A DNA stretch of 64,000 nucleotides, taken from Dendrophyllia cribrosa (lineage: Eukaryota; Cnidaria; Anthozoa; Scleractinia; Dendrophylliidae). Location: positions 25,606,292 through 25,670,291 of the forward strand of contig JAJLRJ010000011.1 of assembly GCA_024195265.1 (NCBI GenBank), read 5' to 3'. The translations under genes and the position numbers were made by a program. The notes beneath the pieces were generated by a model. That model did not search any database and was not told the origin of the DNA. It was given only the letters and a program-made list of their open reading frames with translations. Shown here piece by piece: positions 22,701 through 35,500 of this stretch. How positions within the stretch are numbered: the stretch's first letter is position 1; each line of letters begins with the position of its first letter.

Positions 22701-25700
22701 CACCATCTCACAGGTGAAAGATTGAACAAACTCAAAAAATCAATTCTCCTATATCAAGCAGCTTTCTGTAAACTAATACATTAGCCCAGATTATTAACAT
22801 GTATTTCGGGTGCCGACACTGTCGCATTACTTTTTAAAACAGAGAAACATGATGTCTTATTAAATTCATCGTAAAGCTTCACGTGTACATGTCCGGTCAT
22901 TCGAAACAACAATGAAATACCAACAATAGGAAATTACTGAGCTGCACACTGTATACTACATTGTAGCTCATACATATGTTATGTCTGAGCTTTCTGAATG
23001 TGCGTTATTGATGCACCCCAGCAATATACAGATACATGTGCGCGTTTATCTGACAATTTGTTCATGAACATTTTGGTTTACTACTTATCTCTGACCTGCA
23101 CTGTCACACTTTTCAGCGACGTGCACTTACACGTACATGTACATGTATACTTTTTTTGTACAATATGTACATTCATAGGCAAATAATAATATGTACCCAA
23201 ACCAGTGGATAGCCAGCCAAAAATACAAGACTGTCATTACTTTATGTTGTAATTCGGACCTACAAATTATGGGGGAAAAATTCCTACATGTATGTGAAAT
23301 CCAGAACAATTCCTGGAGGTGATTTTCAATAACTATCCCAAGTTTCAGTAACCATTGAGAGCGCACAAAAAACACACTCCCCCATTTTGGTATGTACTAA
23401 AATTGTATATCTTTATTTCTCTTATAGTGACGAACAAGTCCACCACCCTCCAGATCCTCAGCGTTACTTGAGTGACTCTGAGGTGGAGTTAAAACAGTGC
23501 CAGGAGAATATTGCGAGGGAAAGTGAGATAAGATGGGTCTGGGGAAAGCTACCGCAGGTTATTGACCTTGATACAGTTGTAACTTCTTCTCATTAATTAA
23601 TTTCTACGGTATAATTTATTGTTTCGTCTAAGGGGGAAGAACGTTACGTGTAATCTTGTTACTACCAACTTTCTGCATGAACAAACTGTTTATAAATGAT
23701 TTTTGACTGCATTAGTTTGGATATACAACTACCACCAAATAGGTACATGTAATACAGCTGTACCACATCACTACCAATAGTGCTCAAAAGACAAAATGAA
23801 AACTAACAAAAAAAACACAATTTCATTTTGCAAAATATGGGAAAAACAAATTAATAGGACCATTGAAGACTACTGCTTAAGAGCTTTCAATTGAATGGTC
23901 ACACTTTAGGATTTTGTTCACAGCCTCAAGAGTTAGAACCATCTTGTACAACATAATAAACAGCACCACAGGAAAACACTGGTCAGTAGCTTTTATTTGA
24001 ATGGTCACACTTTAGGATTTCATACACAGACGCAAAAGTTAGAACCACCTTGTACAGCATACATGTACCTACTAATAAACAGAACCACAGGAAAGTACTG
24101 CTCAATAGCTTTCAATTGAATGGATTTCGTCCACAGACTCAAAAGTTAGAATGCTTGTACAGCATAATAAACAGGGACATACTGTACCACAGGAAAGTAC
24201 TGTTCAGTAGCTTTCAATTGAATGATCACACTTTAGGATTTTGTCTGCAGACCTAAAGGTACATGTACGGCAAGAGCCACATACTGTAACCTGACTCAAG
24301 GTCTAGGAATCTATGAGTGAAAATGTTAAAAGTGATCAATGAGGACAGTTGAATGATGAAAATTAATAAAATAACACAATAATAATAGGTATTTTTTTAT
24401 CATTCCTTTTTCAGGGCCCTGAAGGACGATCCTTGCAAGAAAGTATACCTTCAGGTACAGATATAAAAGTATCATTCTTGGACTAGTCATGTTATCCACC
24501 GGATAGAGATTTACACGTACAGTGTATGCAGTGGATATGCTGTGAAAACCAGAGAGAAAATATATTTAATGTTGGCCTAATTGGCGACTTGTCCTTTAAG
24601 GCTTTACCTTACCATAAGTTTCTTTGTGTTGAAGCAGACATGAGAAAGGAAGACATCAAACATATGCATAAAGTGAAGAGGAGAGAGGCTTCATTCAAAT
24701 CACATCACAAGGTACATGATTGTATGCTGTAAACTTAGGGTTGTGCATTATACTGTATTATCTCTTTTCTTCCTGGTTCCTTCATGTATATGAACCCCCT
24801 ACAGTGCACTTCCCCCCTGGGGGGGGGGCACACCCATATAAAAATGACGGGTGCTCGTCGGAAATTTTTGAAAAACACCCTAAAAGGTACCAGAATCTTG
24901 TTTGATGGGTGTGGCTCAAAATAATTTTTACCCCTTAAAGGTACCAATAGACCAATTCAGGGCTCGAAATTGCGACTAGATTTTCGGAACTGGTCGCCAG
25001 CTGGCGACTCACGTTTTTTTCCGATAACCACAAAAAAAACTTCTGCACTAAAATAAATCTTTTAGTTTATACACCGGCGTATAAGCCGCACTTTTTTGCC
25101 CAAAATGTTTGCTCAAAATTGGGGGTGCGGTTTATTTGCGGTATTAACATCCGCTGAGTTCTGCAAATCATAGTTTATCAATCGTACTTTCCAGTGATAC
25201 TGTATAAGTTGACCAGACTTTGAGAGCCTTTATTTGAGGTGTATAACGTGGAGCAAAACTTATTTAACTTATGACGTAGAAAAGTTAGTCTTGTTTGTCT
25301 CACAGAACTGCCAGAGCGCCTCTGAGGCCAAAAATCAAATTGAGCAAAAAGGTCCGCATCGAACACGCAACACACGAACGCGAGTGTTGAGTTTATAAAT
25401 TGTGAAATTTAGCCTCAAATTGTCAAAATACCTGTGTTAAAACAGTGCTCGCTATCTTTGTCGGACATTTTGAAGCTTTTAGCAATGAAGGAACACCGAA
25501 GACGAACGAAAGAAGCCAAAGAAAGTCTGTAAACAAGCAGTCATCTTGGTTAACCCAATGTCCTCAAGAAATTTGCACGGCTACCAAGCTTGTTGTGGCC
25601 TGAACGAACGGCGGGCAAACGAATGTAGCTGCGATCAAAAGTGTCTTTTTTTCAATACAGGATGACTCGATGGATAGAAGCAAAGTATAGCTCACATTTC

Positions 25701-26516
25701 TTAGAGCCAATTCTCTGACTTACGTTTTTATTTTAAAAAAAACTTTTTTCCCCAAATTTTGAGCTTCAAACTCGGGGTGCGGCTTATCTGCGAGTGCGGC
25801 TTTAATTTATATACGCCGGTGTTTACGGTATGTTGTGTAGAGGTAAAAGCAAGGGTAAAGGACCCTTGTTTGTCTAGTTATGAAAACTATGAACTCGGAA
25901 CGTTTTGTGCTTACCTGCATCTCGAAAAACTAAGAACAAACCATCGCTAAAGACATGTCAGCTGTGAACACTGGTAGCTAACTTTCGTAAATCTTTCCTA
26001 TGCTGCTTCTTTCTACCCATGATTTTTCTTGCATGCAAAGTAACATTTAAGTGTGTTTTATATAAGATACATAAGCTTATTGAATAAAATTGGCGACCAA
26101 AATTTACGATCTGGCGACCAAAATGTTCCCATTAGTCGCCAGTTGGCTCCTGAATGAAAAAGTTAATTTCGAGCCCTGCAATTCCGATATATTAAAATTC
26201 ATACTTGGCTCCGAGGCTTAGGGAATAAAACAAAAGAAATCACATCGAGGTTCAGATATGAATAATTTATTTCTTTTGTTTTATTCCCCTAAGCCTCGGA
26301 GCCAAGTATGAATTTTTATCGGAATTGGTCTATTCTGAAACAACACGTCATATTCTGTGCAGTCATATTTTTTCGGCTCAAAATTACCCTAAAAGGTACT
26401 GCAATAATTCTAACAGTAGTCATTTAGATTTTAGTACCCTATAAAGCGGTACCAATCTACAAAATTAATTTTGACCCCTAAAAGGTACGATGAGCACCTT
26501 TCATTTTTATATGGGA

Positions 26517-26549
<33 letters not shown>

Positions 26550-29500
26550 CGCCCAACTTTCTTAACTCTGCTCTATCCCCTTTCTGTTTCCTGCCCTCTT
26601 CTTTCCAAATTGTCCAACCCCCATCCCCCCTTTAGGCCCGTTTACACATGTGATTTTTGATGCGATTTTTGTCGCGCTCTCCAATGCAACTTTTGTTGCA
26701 AGTGTAAACTAGCGGGGATTTCTTGTGCGATTGGGGTGCAACATTAGCTTTGATTTGCTGTGATGTCCCAAACCTCGCCGTCAAGTTGTATCAGGTTTGA
26801 AACCTCTGCGATATCGTGCGACAAATTTCGGCCAAATCGCACTGAAATCGCCGCCCCTTTACACATGCGATTTGAAGATGCAACTTGCGCACAACAAAAA
26901 TTGCATTGACAAGTGCGACAAAAATTGCACAAAAAATTGCCTGTGTAAACGGGCCTTTACCTTACTTGTGTTGTAATGGGATTCTTGCAGGTTGGCGAGC
27001 AGGGAATTCTCCTGGATGATCTTAGAACTGTGGACCATGAAGTAGCAAAACTTTACTTACATCAGGCCTTGTAAGTCAATGCGATTGTTTTACATCTTTG
27101 CTTCCATTCCTTTCCTCCCAGACCTCCTGGATGGTAAGTGTATGATCCTGAATGCACGTTGTATGAGTGCAGTGTTTGCACTGAGCTCCTCAGTGTGACA
27201 ATTGCCTGGGTGGTGTCAGTGTTGCCATGGATACCTCCTGTGGGCTGGCAGATGCCTGTTTGGCTGCCTACTCCTCACCATCATGCATCACCTAATCCCA
27301 AGCTCATGAATCCATTGGCAATGATCACTCTTTCACTGCCATCTAGTCAATTATGGTGATGTGTAGTGTAGTGTACATGAACATGTACATGTACAGATGT
27401 AGTTCTACATGTAACTTTCAAGTCTGTTGACGGAGTCCTATGGTGTGACCATTCAAATAAACCCCTTCAGCAGTACTTTTCCAGGATATAATAAATTTTG
27501 TTTGTCAATTTTTTACAACATAAAATTTGGGATTTTTCTTTAGTTGTGTTTTCTGGCACTCCTGGAAGTAAAGGGTAATTAACACAGTGACTGTAATTTG
27601 TGCATTGCTACCATTACAGAGACTCTAAGCTAGAACAGCAGCAACAGAGTGGCTCAGGATCAGAAGACAGAGAGTCTGGCTTAGGACAGTCACTTCCTTG
27701 TTCACCTATTGCTGGGGAAGGATCTAAAGACATGATGTAATTACTAACATTGATTCATTTAGGATTACTTAAAGGGGCAGTATCATGAGGGCGAAACTTG
27801 AAAACATTCAGCCCATGTTTTCAAGTTTGTTTCGGCAAATTCAAAAAGGCCGTCGAGAAGTGGAGGTATTCGTTGAATCAAAAAATCCGTTGTGATAGCC
27901 AGAAGAAGAAAAAAAATCACTTTTAACAGTGATGTCCAAAATTCTGGTGCAAGAACAATGAACAGTGCTGCGCGTGGAACCTCTTGATACTGCCCCTTTA
28001 ATATTTTTCAGCGTTAAAAGTAATTTAGAGATTGCTTTGGTTTGTATTGTTGCTTTGGTAATTGGCTAAACATTCTCACGCTACTTTCTCAACCTGACTT
28101 ACTTGCATGTATTTTTCTGTGCTTAGTGCCGGCTACATGTGTTCGCTTTCAGTTCTGATTGGTTCATTGGATTGTCTGCATTATTTTGTTGCGATTGGCC
28201 AGACTAATTACATTGTACTTTGGTATCGGATTTTTGACACTGTTGAAAACTACTCTTTATTCAGGGCATCTGACAGGATGCGGTGATGCGGATCCGCGTA
28301 ATTCTCTAACTTCCGCATCATCCGAATCTTCGTTGCATTTTCCACATAAAACTGAAAAATTTGCCCAATATTAACAATGAAGCAGCTGCGAACCTTCCTC
28401 AGAACCATAAAAGCTGAAGAGATTGATTATTTTGAAGCAGTTTTTCTCCTAAACATCGACAAAAACACGGCATATATTTTAATTTTTTTTCCGTATCCTA
28501 TCAGATGCCCTGTTTATTGTTAAGGTAGTGCATGAATTGTACGGTTCAAATTTTTCTTTCCTTTGAACATTATTTTTCAAACCAGTTTTATTCTTGTTTT
28601 CCTTTGTCTCAGGTTGTGGTAATGAATCCCAGACAAAGGAAAATAAAGATTAAACTGGTTTAAAAAATCAAGTAAACCAAAGAAAAATATGAACTACATG
28701 TACAACATTATAAACAAGTTAAAAATAAAACAATTGAAGGGCTCCTGGGAAGAACGTCCTAAGTATGTTTGTTGGCAACTTTCACTAAAATTGTATGTTT
28801 AAGGCATTTAAAAGCACAGTTTTGTCAAATTAATGATAAGTGTACTTAAAACAGATCCAAAATGGGGAAGAAAATCCACATCTTTGAGAAAATGTTTTGG
28901 GCCTTACATGTAGGACACCCTATGTATCTTTTCAAAATAAAATTTTATTCTGTTTGAAGATAAAAGATTTGTTGATCTGGTTGAAATCCTTTCAATCATA
29001 TTTACATGATCCAGTCATAATTTTGGCAAGTGAGTCCCATGTGAGGCCAAAAATCCAAGATTTCAGTGGACATTCTTGCCGGTAAGCCCTTCAATGTATG
29101 CATGCTTAACCTGGCATTTGATTCATTAGTGTTTTTGTACTAAAATTTTTCTGCCTTCCCAGAGTAGCTGAGTTTGTAATGAATACCCCAGACATTTATT
29201 CAAGAAATAATGCAGTATTTTATTTGTGTTAATTTTACTAGTAGAGTTGAAGAATACCATGACATAGCTATGTCCTTATGTGGGGAGCTTAAAAATGGAA
29301 AAGTGCGTTTAGGTAAGTGATTTATATAGAAGATACATGCATGTACATGTACTTGTGATGTGATTACCGTATTCCATCTGATGATTTTGTTCAACAAACC
29401 CTCAGCAATGCCATAGATCTTGAAATCCAAAATCTCATATTTTCTTCCTTGATGGTGATTGTAAAGTAACATAATTACTGTTTTCTTAATCCTGGACATA

Positions 29501-32500
29501 AAATAATAATTGTAAAAACTTGTGAATAACTTGTGTAAATTCAACTTGTGAAAACTGTAATGGCTAGTCTGACAACTGTTGTTTCGTCGCTGCTAAGCTG
29601 CCAAGCGGCGACCTTTCTACTAGGCCATGCGCACGGTGTTGGTGTACAAAGGCGTACCAAAAAATGTAACACTAAAAACTGAGCCAGAATGCAATATTTA
29701 AAGACAACTGTAATAATGTAACAACAGAATTGGAAAGTACAACTCATGTGCATTTAGTTGGTAATAAGAAAATTGCCAAAAATTGAGCAATTTTAAATTT
29801 ACAACGAAATCAAATTTACGCACTAAAATTTACCGCTAAAACAGGAGGAAACGCGTTCGAAAATGTTCCAATTATTTTTACTTTCACAAAAAAAATAATG
29901 TTACAGCCAATGTACACAAAAAAGTCATAAGTGAAAGTGCACATACATGTAAGTTGTAGAATCAGGGTAAAGATGTTTTACTTACCTGCAGTCAACAAGT
30001 TCAGAGGTGTAACCGAATTTCTAGCGTTATGCACTAGTCATTTGTAACCCCGACCCCCAAACCCCCAGGGAATAGTGGGGGAATTTACAAGTGTACATGT
30101 ATGTTCGTAATTTAAAGGACTTCCGCCAGACCCCAGGGAAAAAATGCAAAATAAAATCTGGCCCTGGGTAAAAGAAAGATTGTTGTTGTTGCATGTTTGC
30201 TGCACAACTTAGGCCCGGTTCAGACGCCAAACTTTTCATGAGCCGAACTTACTGTAATTCGAATTTGGACCCACCCAAATTAACAAAAGTACGCCTGTTG
30301 ATTCAGACGCCGAACTTAATTAGCCGAACTTAATTCAGTTTGAAGAGAAACAAATCGAAAGGTCAGCGATTTTCAGGCAAAGATGTCAGAACACGCACCA
30401 GTCGTTATAATAATTTATGCATTAGGTTCGGCTCATGAAAAGTTCGGCGTCTGAATCAAAGCCGTTCCAAAGCCGAAATTCCCGGCTGAGCCAGGCGGAA
30501 AGAACGGCTGAGCCGTTCCAAATTCAAATAGCCGTACTTAACTGATTCAGATGCCGAACTTTTCATGTACTTAATTCAAGGTATTAGGTTCGGCTCATGA
30601 AAAGTTCGGCGTCTGAACCGGGCCACCACTCCTGTATTTTCTTTGGTTTTGTTCTGTACTTGTACTACTTTCATTCTTTTTTTTTTTTCTTGGCCTTATC
30701 TCTTTTTTGTTTTTACCATACATGACTGAATAATTGTATTTTGTTTTTGCAGAAAGTTTCATGCAGTCAATGGTGACATATGATGACTTGTCTAGCAACC
30801 CCACCCTGCTGTCAGACCCTAAGCTTGTCATCAGAATAAATGACAGGTGAATTTAATTTTTATAAAAATTATGATATTAGTTAAGTTACCCACAGATGAA
30901 ACCAGCCTGAGATTTTGCCTTTACATGGGATTATCATAATCATATTTAACTGGGAGAACTTCCATTGGCCAGTGGCTGATTTCTTGACACATGCATGCAC
31001 GTTTTGAGTTGTTACTGTGAAAATTTGCCCTCATGGGTTTCCTCAAGTAACTTTGCGGGTGTTCGGAACTTACACATACCTTTGCAACATGTACTTATGG
31101 CCGAGGGAATCTTATCACAGAAAGGTGTGGAGCAAAGTTTTGCTCAGAATTCAAGAATCGAGTAGAGCAAACAGAGCAGTTAAAATTGGGCAAATAAGTC
31201 TCAGGGTTCTCCTTATATTTCAGTGCAGCAGGTAAACGATTTTCTGACAAGGGAATTGACAACCATAGTGACTAACATCTCAACTGAAATCACTGATTTT
31301 CCAAGTGGTTACAATGGATAATGTTAGACAGTATGATTGGAGACAGTAAAAGTATTATTTTTACCTTTCACTTCCTGATATTCATAAAGAACTTAGAAGC
31401 ACCCTGTAAGATTGCAAAAATCTCTTATTACATGTAGTTTTCGTTATGTATTCATCGTTTTAAATGTCTGTTAAATGTATTTTGCAGCATCTTAACTGCT
31501 TTAATCATTCAATATATCTGTAGGTATTATAACTGGCAGATAGCAGCTCCAATGTTGATGTCTCATGTTGTTTTTCAAAGACCTCTTAAACAGGTAACTG
31601 TCGTGCTTTCTTCTTACTACCGACGGGAATCGTACCTATGCCTTCCAATTACCCGGTTGGACATTCAATGGAAGTTCCATGGATTAATTAAGCCTCTGAC
31701 CAGTAATCTGAAGGCATATGTTTGAATATCGTTGGGGACCTCAGATTTTTTTGTTTGTCCCCACGCTGGTGACATACGATAACTTTCATCTAAGACTTGT
31801 CATTTCTTTCCGAGCTAAAAAATCACCATCTTACATACTACGTTATGAATATTATCACCTTCATGTAAGATGTGTTTTGTCAACAGGAAACATGTCAGGC
31901 ACTGATCAAACAGCACATGCCAAAAAAGGTTAGCACCAACTTTAATAAACCCTTTATAGTTTCTGCTGGCAATGAAATAATCCTCTTTTGATTTTTAATT
32001 TTTAGCTCATAAAGTCTTCAATTAAAGCAGTTTTTCTTTCACTCAAATGAAACTCATTCATGCGTTGCACTTTTTAGGAAAAAAGAAGAAGTTACTGGTT
32101 TTCTTGGAGGGCATATGAAGATAAGGTTAGATTTGTGTTAACTTAATAATAAGTTTATAACTTGGCCTTATACACCAGTACATCTCCTCACCCCACACTT
32201 TGAAAACCCGTAACTACTTTTGCATGGGCAAAATGACAACTGAAAATTGTTAAAGATAGCTTGCAACAAATTCAGTAAGCAAAAAAAAAAACTAACGACA
32301 ACTAAAAAGTCTGAATGGACTTGAGTATAGGTGTGCAACTATGCAAGAGTGGCCACGACCATGTGAAGTTTTCATCTTGTTGTGCTGGAAATGTAACATT
32401 TTTTTTCAAAAGTAATTCCTGCCAAAACTTGAATATGTAGTTATAATAATAATGAAAATAATATTTTAAAAGGAGGCCTCCAATCACCTAAAGGTGGTTT

Positions 32501-35500
32501 TCAGGAGGGTCCTCTAAATGAAGGTCTAAAATACATAAAACTAAATGCGGCTAAAAACTAAGACTAACTATGGTTAAAACTAAAACTAAGATTAAAATAC
32601 TAAATCACAATTCAAAATGATTTAATAAAAACTGTTTCAGTTTGCGTTTGAAAATCGTTTTTGGCGTCAGTCTCTTGAGCTCACTCGGCAGGAAGGCCCA
32701 ATCGTTAATTGCTTTATAATTTATGTTTTGTTTCTGCCCCACGCCGTTCTTGGCCTATTGACTTTGGGCATGTAACCATTTCGGGTATTATAACCGTGAT
32801 GTTGGCTCATTGTAGAACTGAACACCTCGAAATGTTCGGGGATCTTTCCCTTCAATGCATCTTGCACAAGACAGCATCGATGACCGAAACGCCTCGCGTG
32901 CAATGGGGCCCACCGCAACAATGTCAATGTTGTTGTGGTGTAATGGTGCTGTTTTGGGGAATTTAACAATGCTCTGAAGGAGGAAGGAATAATCTTAAGA
33001 GAGAGCTAGAATTAAATGAGACTGTTTCTCATTCCTTTATAATTTTAGAGTTCTGACGAAGAGAACGATGACATGAAAAAGGATAAGCCACGTCCTAGAG
33101 TGCATAGCAGTACTGCTAGAAAACAGTTGAATGTCCAGGAGGTGGGCAAGGAAGATGAAAATGAAAATGAAAATGAGAGTGGAGAAAGAGAAAGAAAGAT
33201 ATCGGAATGCACCAGTGGAAATGAGTCTGATTTTCCCAAAGGAAATTACAGGAAGGTCACGCGGTTGTCATCTGAGCAAATTGTAAGATATGTGTGTTTC
33301 TGTGGTGTAAAGTTTCTGTTCTGTTCAGAGCAGTGCATGTACAGTAGACATACATGTACATGTAGTATAAATTAAAGCAAATGTAGTTAAACGACAAAGC
33401 ACTATAGAGGCCCTGCCAGGGTAAATTCCGCGGGCGACATGACCCATAAAGTAGCGACAGCACGTAAAATGAAATTGCGACAAAAGACAATCTTTCTCGG
33501 CACAATTCCGACAGCGAAATCAAAGCCGAGAATTAGCGACAAAGAACGGTGGTTTGGCATATTTTTTCACCAATTTGAGGTCCTTGAGGACCCTTTAGGT
33601 TCCCTTGAGGGTCTCTTGAGCATCGCGTTATATATCATTTACGTGTTCGATGCGCACCGAACGATAACTGAGCTATTGTAGAACTGTAGGCGTTTCTTTA
33701 TAACGTACCGTTATCCACCTTTTCTAAAATTCCGACAAACAATGTTCGTTCAATTACCGACAGCGACGTGAAGCATTGATAAAACACCGACATAAGACAT
33801 TTTAAAATTCAGACAAGCGACACGGGACCCCCTCCCCCCTGGCAGGGCCTCACTATAAAATTAATTGGTTTTTCTTACACTTATTATCAATTTTAGGACA
33901 GTTGCAGTAGTACTGTTGCTGCTATTACTCGCTTGAGCTTGTACATGAATACACGTACATGTCCCATTCCTGTTGTTCTTAAACCTGGAGAAAGTTTGTT
34001 TATAAAAAAATCTTGGCTTTAATTAAGCTCACAGAACCCCCTTCTTTGGCAGAAATTTTACTTAAACCTGTCTTGACTTTTTGTAAAAATCACTTGGTTT
34101 TAGCTGATTCAATACGATATGAATCATTGTCTTTACAGAACTCTTTCACTCCCAGAGTCTATTAGAGAGACATTAAGACAGTGTGGTTCTAACTTTTGAG
34201 TCTGTGGATGAAATCCTATGATGTGACCATTCAAATAAAACCTCTTCAGAAGTACTTTTGCATGGTACCATTTGTTCTAACTTTTGAGTCTGTTGATGAA
34301 ATCCTATGATGTGACCATTCAAATAAAACCTCTTCAGAAGTACTTTTACATGATACCATTTGTTTTTCAATGTTTTTCAGTTGAAATGAATTTTGGGATT
34401 TTTCTTGAATTTGTTATTTGGCACTCGTGGGAGTTAATTATAATTTTTACATGTGATGTCTTTCCTTCACAGAAAAGCTTAAACCTTAAAGAAGGAGCCA
34501 ACAGCATAACCTTCTCAGTAACAACGAAGTACCAGGTAAAATAACCACTGTTAATGATCACGATTTTATAATGATTAATTTTTATTTTGGAATTAGGTTT
34601 TAACTTTACTAAAACTCTGTGCATCTGTCAGACTGCAGAATTTTGGAACTAAAATTAAAGAATAGCTCCCCTCCCCCAACAGTCGGCTGTTTATCCGCCC
34701 ACTGTCGACCAACAGTTGGCCAACAGACAGCCAACTTTCAACCAACTGTCAGTTTATACAGACAGCTGTGTTTAGATCACCTGTTGGCTGACAGTCGGCC
34801 AACTGTTGGTAATCTGTCAATCGATATTCTGTTAACTGTTGGTGATTTTTCTGCTGACAGTCAACTAACTGATGTTGAGTTGTCGGCTATTCTCTGCCAA
34901 TTTTAGTCCGTAAAAAGTCCAGCTGGAAAAGAGTTACAAATTATAAATTGATCCCTGAGGGTATTGACAGTTATTGTTAATCTTTGTCTATTTTAGGGTA
35001 CTGCAATGTGCATGGCAACAATTTACCTGTGGAACTACAGTGATAAAATTGTCATCTCAGACATTGATGGCACAATAACCAAGTATGTAACATCATAACA
35101 AGTATATTTAGCTAAGAGAGTCTTGCATACTTGAATCATTCCTCAAGCTGAGCAATCGTTTGTGGTGTGGTTTTTGAGCCATTTCGGGCCAAAATAGTAC
35201 AAACTGTTGATTTTCATAGTGTTGTTAAAAATAGAGCATACATGTTTGGTCTACTAATTTCATTGGGTGCAGATATGGTCGTCCATATGTTTCAAAATTC
35301 GCTTAATTTCAATTCGTTGTCGCTAAACTGAATTCGCTTTCGCTAAACTAAATTCGCTGTTGCTAAATTTAATTCGTTATCGCTAAATATCAATTCGCTG
35401 TCGCTAAATTCAATTAGCTGCCGCTAAACTGAATTCGCTGTCGCCATAAAACTCAATTCGCTGTTGCTAAATTCGATTCGTTGCCGCTAAATTCAGTTCG

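Larger units (their letters stand above)
24946..26334. mobile_element. Palindromic MITE, level 2 of the nest
   Basis: The arm AATAGACCAATTCCGATA is split by the level-3 insertion. The matching TATCGGAATTGGTCTATT ends at 26334. Arms continue with TTCATACTTGGCTCCGAGGC. Without the insertion the element is about 163 bp. Confidence 0.7.
24811..26547. mobile_element. Outer G/C-run element, level 1 of a nest
   Basis: The left end (poly-G, then CCCATATAAAAATGACGGGT) and the right end (ATTTTTATATGGGAG, then a 29-base C run at 26518-26546) are inverted copies. Inner blocks CCTAAAAGGTAC recur on both sides. A related shorter element lies at 62309-62606. Everything from 24946 to 26334 is inserted within it. 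Confidence 0.6.

Noticed and set aside
33422..33850. 80-codon frame inside lipin intron 16 as an extra exon
   Set aside because: It lies wholly in the ACTATA-flanked MITE, and exons 16 and 17 join in phase without it.
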